A DNA stretch of 12,622 bases, from positions 1 to 12,622 of the forward strand of contig MEXE01000004.1 in the NCBI GenBank assembly GCA_001775555.1, read 5' to 3'. Made by a program: the position numbers and the translations under genes. The stretch's first letter is position 1. Each line of letters opens with the position of its first letter. The notes below the pieces were generated by a model. That model saw only the letters and a list, made by a program, of their open reading frames with translations. It searched no databases and was not told the DNA's origin. Of the stretch, positions 6,133 through 11,886 are shown in pieces. The DNA comes from Candidatus Amesbacteria bacterium RBG_19FT_COMBO_48_16. Lineage in GTDB: Bacteria; Patescibacteriota; Microgenomatia; CAZETR01; Amesbacteraceae.

Positions 6133-6444
6133 CTAATCTTTAGGCGCCGCTACCACTTTCACCATGTCACCCTCCTCTACTAATGTTGCCCCCACTCCCA
6201 GACGGTTGCGCATTAAATTTGCACATCTGGTTGCCTGTTCTATAGGAGGTAAGATCATCCCGTGGACCGTCTCGGATCGTTCGTCTCCTGAAAAAACCAG
6301 CGTCACTCCTCCGCTTTCTGCTAACATTTCTCTGGCTTTTTTGATCAACTCATCTGCCCTAGTTTTCCCTCCGGGCTTAACCTTACTCCTAAACAAAGCT
6401 AACTCTCCCTGTGTGGCTGGCCGGATTTCTTGCAAAGGACTCAT
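6133..6444 (-). CDS. Conserved-looking hypothetical protein, 103 residues
   Basis: I do not recognise this protein. It is soluble, with a lysine/arginine-rich helix (TRADELIKKAREMLAES, about 28-44), a strand GVTLVFSGDE (46-55), a helix PIEQATRCANLMRNRLG (66-82) and a final strand DMVKVVAAPKD. This alternating helix-strand layout suggests one small alpha/beta domain. One cysteine (residue 74) is present. ATG 6444 is preceded by TGG-TAATAT, an extended -10-like element ending nine bases upstream, and no Shine-Dalgarno, so a very short leader is likely. It sits between the glycosidase gene (26-base gap) and the AT-rich hydrolase. The reading frame has the base use of its GC-balanced neighbours, which supports real coding. 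Confidence 0.65.
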   Translation of the reverse strand: MSPLQEIRPATQGELALFRSKVKPGGKTRADELIKKAREMLAESGGVTLVFSGDERSETVHGMILPPIEQATRCANLMRNRLGVGATLVEEGDMVKVVAAPKD

Positions 6445-6453
6445 TCTCAGGAA

Positions 6454-6462
6454 ATATTACCA
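6454..6462 (-). promoter_or_regulatory. Extended -10-like element upstream of the 103-residue gene
   Basis: The minus strand reads TGGTAATAT, a TGn-plus-hexamer arrangement, in the 26-base gap between two genes, ending nine bases before ATG 6444. This would give a near-leaderless transcript. Confidence 0.4.
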
Positions 6463-6470
6463 CAACCCGA

Positions 6471-7685
6471 TTACTTTCTAACCATTACTATTGCATTCGG
6501 GATATCCCGTCCGGGCCCGACTTTATAACCTCCCGACCACAGCGCTGTCGATCCGCCGTTATCCAGATTTAGTGCGTTCTCCATTCCCAAGGCTTTCATT
6601 ACTCGAGTACTTTCGGCTACCGTGGCGTTATGCACGACGCCGATATACACTGTATTACCGCGGTTGCCCACGAAACTTCTGGATCCCTTACTGCCTTTTT
6701 TGGGGTCGTCGTCACCCCCGAAAGCCACATTCCCTCCCGATACCAGCAGGGGATAATTGGACAATACACCGGTGGGGCTGGTATCCCGTCCCCAGGAAGA
6801 CGCGGCCCCCACAAACCGGATATACCCGTCGCCGAAAATCACTGCCGGATTACTGCTGTACACGTTGTTTCCCGAATTAAAGTAGGTTTTTTTGTGGTTC
6901 ATTGCCAGTAGGTCAAAAGTATTGGTTTTACCGGCGCAGGACGGGTAGCTGGCCGGGCAAAAATAACTCCCGTTAACTCCGCCAAAACCGCCGTTTCGGG
7001 ACACATAAGTGGCCAGTGACAGCACCGGGCAATTATTAATGCAGTCCGAGTCGGAGGCCGTATCCACCAGCACCCGGGTCGAGCCCAGGTCTCCGGCTAT
7101 CAGGCTGACCATAAATTCTCCCGCGTCGGTATTCACTTTTTGCCGGGAATAACCCGCTCCGGGAACGGTATTGCTTTGGACCACATTGGCTGGTATTGAG
7201 AATGTGGTTGCCAGTTTTGTTTCCTCGGCGCTGATTTGAGAGGCCAGGGAGGCAAGACTCGCCGAGGCCGAGGCATAATTTCTGTCCGCCAGTTGTTTCA
7301 AACTCAAGGAAAACAGTTTGTCCAGCTCGCCGGTTTTGGCCGTTTTAGATTTCAGATCCAGCAAATCCTCGTAAGTCGCCACGGCTTTGTCGTAAGCGCT
7401 TTCGATAGCCTTGATATCCGTCTCCAGCTGTTTGTTACGTTTATTCTGGTCCGTGTTCTTCAGATTTTCGTACTCCCCCCGCAGTTGGGCCAATTCCGCG
7501 CCTATTTTTTGCAAATCCTCAACATTTTTATCCTTTTCCCCGGCCGTACTGGTCAGGGCGGCAGTCAGGCGGGCCACTTTATCCTGGAAAAAATATGCCC
7601 CACTTCCCAGAATAATTAACAGTCCGCCGATTACCCACACATGCCGGTCCCATCTGGGCCGGGATTTCCTCAACAAACCACTCAT
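6471..7685 (-). CDS. Membrane-anchored phosphodiester glycosidase (NAGPA) domain protein
   Basis: This 404-residue protein (from ATG 7685) has a basic start, one transmembrane helix at about residues 17-34, a heptad-like coiled coil at about 50-115, an Ala/Ser-rich helical stretch to 160, and then a NAGPA domain (about 188-402). Domain signs are GGVNGSYF in the middle, GVVHNATVAEST, and the closing LDNGGSTALWSGG and PNAIVMV. The family is named for the human enzyme that uncovers mannose-6-phosphate; bacterial members probably act on cell-envelope glycans. Cys residues near 215, 219, 243 and 250 suggest disulfides, so the domain should lie outside the membrane. GTG 7688 in frame is possible, but TACAAT lies exactly six bases before ATG 7685, pointing to a leaderless ATG start. 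It diverges from the HlyD-like gene across a 35-base gap. Confidence 0.9.
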   Translation of the reverse strand: MSGLLRKSRPRWDRHVWVIGGLLIILGSGAYFFQDKVARLTAALTSTAGEKDKNVEDLQKIGAELAQLRGEYENLKNTDQNKRNKQLETDIKAIESAYDKAVATYEDLLDLKSKTAKTGELDKLFSLSLKQLADRNYASASASLASLASQISAEETKLATTFSIPANVVQSNTVPGAGYSRQKVNTDAGEFMVSLIAGDLGSTRVLVDTASDSDCINNCPVLSLATYVSRNGGFGGVNGSYFCPASYPSCAGKTNTFDLLAMNHKKTYFNSGNNVYSSNPAVIFGDGYIRFVGAASSWGRDTSPTGVLSNYPLLVSGGNVAFGGDDDPKKGSKGSRSFVGNRGNTVYIGVVHNATVAESTRVMKALGMENALNLDNGGSTALWSGGYKVGPGRDIPNAIVMVRK

Positions 7686-7691
7686 CACATT

Positions 7692-7697
7692 ATTGTA
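7692..7697 (-). promoter_or_regulatory. -10 box (TACAAT), leaderless promoter of the glycosidase gene
   Basis: TACAAT on the minus strand is followed by AATGTG and then ATG 7685. The six-base gap puts the expected transcription start on or next to the start codon. No strong -35 was seen. Confidence 0.6.
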
Positions 7698-7707
7698 AAC
7701 TATGCTG

Positions 7708-7716
7708 TAATATAAA
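7708..7716 (+). promoter_or_regulatory. -10-like element of the HlyD-like gene
   Basis: TAATATAAA contains overlapping -10-like hexamers: TAATAT ends seven bases, and TATAAA four bases, before the GTG at 7721. No ribosome site is present, so a leaderless transcript is likely. It lies within 35 bases of the divergent glycosidase start. Confidence 0.45.
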
Positions 7717-7720
7717 TTCA

Positions 7721-8386
7721 GTGGCCAAAGCCAAAAAGTTTTCCGGTCAGGTGACCGCGGACACTATCGAGGTTCGTTTCGCTTTCTCTGGCAAAGTCAC
7801 CCGGGTTTACAAGCATCCCGGCGATCAGGTCAAAGTCGGGGATTGGCTGGCCAGTTTGGACCGCAAAGTCCTGCAGATCGATTTGGATCGGGAGCTGGCC
7901 GATTACGAGCGCGTCCGGGCCGAGTTTGAAATTTTTGTCCTGGCTCATCCTAATCCCGGCAACGACCGGGAAAAGTATGAAAAGATTCAGGCCCAGTCTG
8001 TACTCAATTCCGCTGTCAAGGCGGTAGAACTGGCCAAATATCAGTTGGACAATGCGGACATGAAGAGTCCGACAGCCGGAGTTGTAGTCAGCGACGGCGG
8101 TCTTCGTCCCGGCTTGTTTGTTACTCCCAGTTCCCACCCCTTCGAAGTATTAGACAGCGCCTCTATCCGCTTCGTTTTCGAAGCCGGCTGGGACGATTTA
8201 CCCGAATTCGCTCCCGGATCAAATGTAAAAGTCAAACTGATTGGCCGCCCGGATCCGGTATCGGGGACAATTTTGCCGCTGGTTCCTCATTCTTCCCCCG
8301 CCTCAAAATCCCGGCCTCAAATCCGCGTCGGCCTGGCCGAAAGCCCCGCAATTCTTCCCGGCCTCCCCGGAGAAGTTCTGATATAA
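7721..8386 (+). CDS. HlyD/periplasmic-adaptor-like protein without a membrane anchor
   Basis: This 221-residue protein has the layout of membrane-fusion adaptor proteins. One lipoyl-like half spans about 10-48 (RFAFSGKVTRVYKHPGDQV, then VGDWLASLD), a short helical hairpin about 50-112, the second lipoyl half about 113-145 (MKSPTAGVVVSDGGLRPG), and a beta-barrel-like part about 147-220. Adaptors of RND, ABC or MacA-type exporters normally carry a signal peptide, lipobox or transmembrane helix; none is present here, and the in-frame sequence upstream of the GTG start has no alternative start. No transporter gene is adjacent. It may be a cytoplasmic or secreted derivative, or depend on a partner elsewhere. 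The last codons overlap the -10 box of the next gene. Confidence 0.8.
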   Translation: MAKAKKFSGQVTADTIEVRFAFSGKVTRVYKHPGDQVKVGDWLASLDRKVLQIDLDRELADYERVRAEFEIFVLAHPNPGNDREKYEKIQAQSVLNSAVKAVELAKYQLDNADMKSPTAGVVVSDGGLRPGLFVTPSSHPFEVLDSASIRFVFEAGWDDLPEFAPGSNVKVKLIGRPDPVSGTILPLVPHSSPASKSRPQIRVGLAESPAILPGLPGEVLI

Positions 8387-8387
8387 T
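8379..8387 (+). promoter_or_regulatory. Extended -10 (TGATATAAT), leaderless promoter
   Basis: A perfect TGn-TATAAT element overlaps the stop codon of the HlyD-like gene (TAA 8384-8386). It is followed by six bases (CGCGCC) and ATG 8394. There is no room for a ribosome site, so the mRNA should begin at or next to the ATG. Confidence 0.7.
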
Positions 8388-8393
8388 CGCGCC

Positions 8394-8645
8394 ATGCCGG
8401 AAAAAGATTTCGAAATACCCTGTAAAAAATGCGGACAAACCTTTATATTTACCGTTAAAAGGGAAGGAGAAGGAGTGACAGATATTACTCGCCGAGACGC
8501 ACTTTTGGCCCTAGGCTCCCCCGGTCGTACGGACCCCAATACAGGGGCGATAATAGTCGGCCATAACGCTGTAAAAAATGTCTGCCCTCAAAATACTCCA
8601 TTTGAACACGCATTTGACTATCAGTCATTGACTTCACGCACGTGA
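8394..8645 (+). CDS. Small CxxC protein, half zinc-ribbon-like
   Basis: This 83-residue protein begins MPEKDFEIPCKKCGQTFIFTV, which strongly resembles the first knuckle of small bacterial zinc-ribbon proteins (CxxC followed by a FIFTV-type strand). The second CxxC knuckle expected about 20-25 residues later is absent. The only other cysteine is Cys64 in KNVCPQN, with His58 and His72 nearby as possible ligands. The middle part (TDITRRDALLALGSPGRTDPNTGAIIVG) is unlike that family. The role is unknown; metal binding by one or two molecules is conceivable. Its stop overlaps the GTG start of msrB by four bases (GTGA), so the two are translationally coupled and may share a redox or metal-related job. 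It is transcribed from a leaderless extended -10 promoter. Confidence 0.7.
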   Translation: MPEKDFEIPCKKCGQTFIFTVKREGEGVTDITRRDALLALGSPGRTDPNTGAIIVGHNAVKNVCPQNTPFEHAFDYQSLTSRT

Positions 8646-9031
8646 GAAGAGGAACTATTAAACTGCGTCAACTCACCCCTCAGGAAGAGCAAGTGATTGT
8701 TCACAAAGCCACAGAAACTCCTTTCTCTGGAGAATATGACCGGCATTTTGCTGCCGGTATGTATGTCTGCCGCCGCTGTAATACTCCGCTTTACCGGTCG
8801 GATGATAAGTTCGACGCCCACTGCGGCTGGCCCAGTTTTGACACCGTTTTACCCGGTGCAGTCAGGCAGGTTCCGGACGCGGACGGCCAGCGTACCGAAA
8901 TCATCTGCGCGGCTTGTAATGCCCACCTGGGCCACGTCTTTACCGGTGAGCAGTTGACGCCCAAAAACACTCGCTACTGCGTCAATTCCCTCTCCCTGCG
9001 CTTTATTCCAGCGGAGAAATCCAGCATGTAA
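8642..9031 (+). CDS. msrB: Peptide-methionine (R)-S-oxide reductase MsrB
   Basis: This 129-residue enzyme would reduce methionine-R-sulfoxide in proteins back to methionine, normally with thioredoxin. The family pattern is complete: GEYDRHFAAGMYVCRRCNTPLY, CGWPSF, ICAACNAHLGHVF and RYCVNSLSLRF. Cys43/Cys46 and Cys89/Cys92 form the structural zinc site, and Cys113 in RYCVNS is the catalytic cysteine; Cys61 in HCGWPSF could resolve. Length is at the short, single-domain end of the family, with no MsrA fusion. The start is GTG 8642, overlapping the stop of the preceding small CxxC gene in a GTGA junction. No signal peptide is present, so it acts in the cytoplasm. The stop overlaps the region just before the next gene's promoter. 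Confidence 0.95.
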   Translation: MRRGTIKLRQLTPQEEQVIVHKATETPFSGEYDRHFAAGMYVCRRCNTPLYRSDDKFDAHCGWPSFDTVLPGAVRQVPDADGQRTEIICAACNAHLGHVFTGEQLTPKNTRYCVNSLSLRFIPAEKSSM

Positions 9032-9037
9032 TATAAT
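9032..9037 (+). promoter_or_regulatory. -10 box (TATAAT), leaderless promoter of the DUF5678 gene
   Basis: A consensus TATAAT begins one base after the msrB stop and is followed by six bases (AATTGT) and ATG 9044. There is no ribosome site. This separates the DUF5678/protease pair from msrB as its own transcription unit. Confidence 0.7.
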
Positions 9038-9043
9038 AATTGT

Positions 9044-9253
9044 ATGGGTATTGACTGGATAAAATTAGTCAGAAAGTACAAGGCTCTTTGGGTTGCACTC
9101 AAAGATGACGAAAAGACGGTAATCGCCAGCGGTCGGACCGCTAAAGAAGCCTGGACAAAAGCTGCCAAAAAAGGCTACTCCCGGCCTATACTCACTCATA
9201 TTCCCAGCAAGGTTATACCATACGTCGGGCAGACACATGAAGTTTTTTTATAA
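9044..9253 (+). CDS. DUF5678-family small protein
   Basis: This 69-residue protein has the compact pattern I associate with DUF5678: KYKALWVALKDDEKTVIASG, then TAKEAWTKAAKKGYSRPILTHIPS. That gives two or three strands (WVAL, TVIASG), one helix (TAKEAWTKAAKKG) and a final strand (PILTHI). The biochemical role of the family is unknown. It starts at ATG 9044 from a leaderless promoter and overlaps the following retropepsin-like gene by 17 bases. Such an overlap implies a fixed stoichiometry or a physical partnership, for example substrate, adaptor or inhibitor of the protease (inference). The arrangement is toxin-antitoxin-like in form, but nothing in sequence proves it. Confidence 0.85.
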   Translation: MGIDWIKLVRKYKALWVALKDDEKTVIASGRTAKEAWTKAAKKGYSRPILTHIPSKVIPYVGQTHEVFL

Positions 9254-9638
9254 ACGCTACGCCCCAGGACTATTTCGCCCCGTTATCCCGATTGAGATAA
9301 AAGCCAATACCAAGTCAGTCAGATACGAAGCCCTTATAGACTCCGGTGCCGATTTGTGCATTTTCGATGGCCAAATAGCCCAAGTTTTAGGCATAAGTGT
9401 GCGTAAGGGTCAAAAGCGCTTTGTCGGAGGCATCACAGGGACAGAACGACCTTTCTTTGTTCACCCTGTTCTCATTTTGATCGGGGGGTGGGATTATGAA
9501 ATCGCAGCTGGATTCATGCCTGACCTCCCGCCTTTTGGTTACGGAGTATTAGGACAAAAGGGATTTTTCGAACATTTTATTGTCAAGTTTGATTACTCCA
9601 AAGCCGAAATCGAGGTCAGGCCAAAGTTGTCGAATTAA
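9237..9638 (+). CDS. Retropepsin-like aspartic protease (clan AA)
   Basis: This 133-residue single-domain protein carries the aspartic protease motif ALIDSGADLCIF with catalytic Asp35, and a distal strand-turn GYGVLGQKGFFEHFIVKFDY (102-121) matching the second conserved loop of retropepsins. One domain contains one catalytic Asp, so activity would need a homodimer. There is no transmembrane segment or signal peptide, so it should act in the cytoplasm. The start at ATG 9237 lies inside the DUF5678 gene, which strongly suggests coupled translation; no separate promoter is seen. Substrates are unknown. It ends ten bases before the convergent hydrolase gene on the other strand. It is not part of a retroelement: no reverse transcriptase or capsid-like gene is nearby. 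Confidence 0.85.
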   Translation: MKFFYKRYAPGLFRPVIPIEIKANTKSVRYEALIDSGADLCIFDGQIAQVLGISVRKGQKRFVGGITGTERPFFVHPVLILIGGWDYEIAAGFMPDLPPFGYGVLGQKGFFEHFIVKFDYSKAEIEVRPKLSN

Positions 9639-9648
9639 CTACTGTATT

Positions 9649-10659
9649 TCAATTCCCTCTAAACAGCTCAATATCCCGGTTCAGAGCCGTTGACCAGTTT
9701 CCGGCAATATCGTGGTTGTCTCCCGGGTATCGGAAAAAATTGACGGTTGCCCCTTCGCTTTTCAGTTTATCCGCCAGTCTTTCCCCCCACTCAAACGGCA
9801 CCGACTGGTCAGTCGTCGCGTGCTGGATATTTACCGGCGACTTTACCAGCTGGGTATTATCCAAAGTGCTGATACCGGAATACTCCTCGGGCTTAAAATT
9901 TTCTTTCAATTCTGCTTCCAGGGTCGGCAGCCTTTCCGGCCGGTTGCGGTTGCGTCGGGAAAAATGCAGCATTGATTCCGGCCAGTCGGATACCGCCGGC
10001 GCCCACAGCGTCGCCGCCCGGACGTTGTCAGACACTTCCAGGACTCTTAGAGTTACGTCCCCGCCCATCGAATGCCCGTACATGTAAATTTTTTCCGCAT
10101 TTGCCGAAGTCTGTGTTGGTATCGCCGCCAGCAAATTCAGCACATCCACCGCGTACAGCACCCGTGACACTATCCGTTCCGCCTGGCCTTCGGAATTTCC
10201 GTGCCCCCGGAAATCGGGTTTCAGGACCAGAAACCCGGCATTGGCAAAATACGCCGACGTGTTTATGTATGACTTTTCCGTCGAGTACTCCTCGGGGGTG
10301 ATATGCCCGTGATTGACGATGACTACCGGCCAACCCCCTTCCGGTACTTGGCCTTTGGGTACATTCATCAGCGCGTATTGCACCAATCCGTCCGAAGTGT
10401 AAGTTACCACGTACGAAGTAAACCGGGTTGTTTGGGCCGCTTGCCTGACTGTGGCAATTTTTCCTCCGTCGTATGGCCTTTTTCGTAACATTGCGATCGA
10501 GTACGGATTCACAGTTTCCCCTGGCTGATCGGTTTGTTTCTCTTGATTTGGAATTTGACTACTCGATCCCTTTTGGATCTTTGGATTTAGAACCTCGGAT
10601 TTGTAAGTCAGGTACCCCCCGATTGCTACCAGTAGCGCGATCAACATCCACTTTCGCAT
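9649..10659 (-). CDS. Membrane-anchored alpha/beta hydrolase (S9/dienelactone hydrolase-like)
   Basis: This 336-residue protein has an N-terminal anchor at residues 4-18, a Lys/Gln/Ser/Pro-rich linker (about 20-50) and an extracellular hydrolase domain. Catalytic features are VIVNHGH (114-119, oxyanion region), DFRGHGNSEG (149-158), the nucleophile elbow GHSMGG with Ser197, Asp284 in ATTDQSVP and His316 in GDNHD. The fold fits the prolyl oligopeptidase C-terminal / dienelactone hydrolase group, but no beta-propeller is present, so an esterase or small-peptide role is more likely than prolyl oligopeptidase. ATG 10659 has TGG-TACACT ending six bases upstream, a leaderless extended -10, so it can be transcribed apart from the dehydrogenase gene 33 bases upstream. 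The linker DNA is A-rich and repetitive on the coding strand. Confidence 0.9.
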   Translation of the reverse strand: MRKWMLIALLVAIGGYLTYKSEVLNPKIQKGSSSQIPNQEKQTDQPGETVNPYSIAMLRKRPYDGGKIATVRQAAQTTRFTSYVVTYTSDGLVQYALMNVPKGQVPEGGWPVVIVNHGHITPEEYSTEKSYINTSAYFANAGFLVLKPDFRGHGNSEGQAERIVSRVLYAVDVLNLLAAIPTQTSANAEKIYMYGHSMGGDVTLRVLEVSDNVRAATLWAPAVSDWPESMLHFSRRNRNRPERLPTLEAELKENFKPEEYSGISTLDNTQLVKSPVNIQHATTDQSVPFEWGERLADKLKSEGATVNFFRYPGDNHDIAGNWSTALNRDIELFRGN

Positions 10660-10665
10660 CCGGCC

Positions 10666-10674
10666 AGTGTACCA
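10666..10674 (-). promoter_or_regulatory. Extended -10 (TGGTACACT), leaderless promoter
   Basis: On the minus strand TGG-TACACT is followed by six bases (GGCCGG) and ATG 10659. It lies in the 33-base gap after the dehydrogenase stop. GGCCGG is not a ribosome site, which favours leaderless initiation. Confidence 0.55.
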
Positions 10675-10692
10675 TACCCCAGCCCAAGACTC

Positions 10693-11886
10693 TCAGTTAT
10701 ATTTTATACTGACAATTCTGTCATCATCCGCCGCCGGGTTTCCTCTGCCGTCCCGGTTGCTGGTTGTTATATACAGCCTCCCGTCCGGCCCCGTAATCAC
10801 TTCCCGTATTCGGCCGTATTGCCCTTTGTAATGCTCTTTTACTTCCGCGACCCGGCCGCCGTCCAGAATAGCTTCATACACCGCCTCACCCCGTAATCCT
10901 CCGAAAAATAGTGATCCGCCGGTAATTGCCGCTCCTGCCGGTGCCCAGGTTTTGGCAGGACCGGAATTTGCCGCGGGTCCGACCATTCCTTCCCGGGTCT
11001 GGTCCCCCTGGATAGTCGGCCAGCCGTAATTTTTCCCCGCTTCAATTATATTGACTTCGTCCAACCCCGACTGGATCCCCGACCGTCCGTGTTCAGTAGC
11101 CCACAATCTCCCCGTATCATCCCAGGCAAGTCCCTGCGGGTTGCGGTGGCCAAATGTATAAACCAGGTTGCCGAACGGATTGCCGGGAGCCGCCTGTCCG
11201 GTATCAGTCACCCGCAGGATTTTTCCGGCCAGAGTAGTTGTATCCTGGGCTTGCGACGGGTTTTGCGCATCGCCTGTGGTTATGTACAGGTATCCGTCAG
11301 GCCCGAATTTTATCCGACCGCCGTTATGGTTAGCCGCTCCGGGGATCCGGTCCACCAGCACCGTCTCCTCACCCAGTTTTCCCGGCTCATACTTCATTCT
11401 CACCATCCGGTTTAATGTCCGGCCGCCGCTTTCACTGTAGGTGTAGTACAAATAGACAAAAGGTTTAGAGGCAAAATCCGGGTCCAGTGCCAACCCCAAT
11501 AACCCCCCTTCGCCGATTTCTTTGACGGAAGCTAATGTTGCCGCAGGCGTTGGCTCCAGTTGCCCCTTGGTATTCACCAGCCGAACTCTCCCCGGCCGCT
11601 CGGTAACCAGGATCCCTCCGTCGGGCAAAAATGCGATCGCCCACGGCGTATCCAGCCCCTGCGCCACCACCTCCACATCGGCACTTTTATTATCCAAACT
11701 GGGAGTGAGTCCTGGTTGGGAGTTTTCAATTTCAATTTTTGAATTTGATTTGACATTTGCTCGCGGAGCGCTGGCTGTGCCAGAATTTTGCTCGCGCAGC
11801 GTTGACTTTGTCAGAAATTTGAATTTATAAACCACGTATCCTCCTACTACTGCAACTCCCAAAATTATTATTATGATCTTTTTCAT
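10693..11886 (-). CDS. Membrane-anchored PQQ-type soluble aldose dehydrogenase (Gdh/YliI family)
   Basis: This 397-residue protein would oxidise sugars with pyrroloquinoline quinone (PQQ) outside the membrane. A hydrophobic helix (residues 4-20) is followed by a low-complexity linker (21-65) and a six-bladed propeller (about 70-397). Family signs are GLDTPWAIAFLPDGGILVTERPGR, GEGGLLGLALDPDF, NHNGGRIKFGPDGYLYITTGD with His187 in the position of the catalytic base, FGHRNPQG with Arg248, and WATEHG. Blade repeats of the type FGPDGYLYITTGD and TGPDGRLYITTSN recur. No PQQ synthesis gene is in the window, so the cofactor may come from outside or the protein may act without it. Its ATG overlaps the stop of the methyltransferase gene by four bases (ATGA). 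The linker DNA contains a 31-base tandem repeat. Confidence 0.9.
   Translation of the reverse strand: MKKIIIIILGVAVVGGYVVYKFKFLTKSTLREQNSGTASAPRANVKSNSKIEIENSQPGLTPSLDNKSADVEVVAQGLDTPWAIAFLPDGGILVTERPGRVRLVNTKGQLEPTPAATLASVKEIGEGGLLGLALDPDFASKPFVYLYYTYSESGGRTLNRMVRMKYEPGKLGEETVLVDRIPGAANHNGGRIKFGPDGYLYITTGDAQNPSQAQDTTTLAGKILRVTDTGQAAPGNPFGNLVYTFGHRNPQGLAWDDTGRLWATEHGRSGIQSGLDEVNIIEAGKNYGWPTIQGDQTREGMVGPAANSGPAKTWAPAGAAITGGSLFFGGLRGEAVYEAILDGGRVAEVKEHYKGQYGRIREVITGPDGRLYITTSNRDGRGNPAADDDRIVSIKYN
11756..11816 (-). repeat. Two-copy 31-base-period tandem repeat inside the dehydrogenase gene
   Basis: Two 30-base units (11756-11785 and 11787-11816) are 25/30 identical and sit in the linker-coding part of the dehydrogenase gene (residues about 24-44). 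Because the period is 31, the two copies are read in different frames and encode different peptides. Each copy can fold a small hairpin: CTGGC-ACA-GCCAG in one copy, TGAC-AAA-GTCA in the other. Two of the five differences are a paired G:C to A:T change in that stem. Confidence 0.75.

Noticed and set aside
7236..7619. Plus-strand frame of 127 codons opposite the glycosidase gene
   Set aside because: It is antisense to the coiled-coil coding region, whose protein reading is clearly real; no promoter or ribosome site supports it.
9237..9638. Retroelement remnant because of the retropepsin motif
   Set aside because: No reverse transcriptase, integrase or terminal repeats nearby; stand-alone bacterial retropepsin-like proteins are known.
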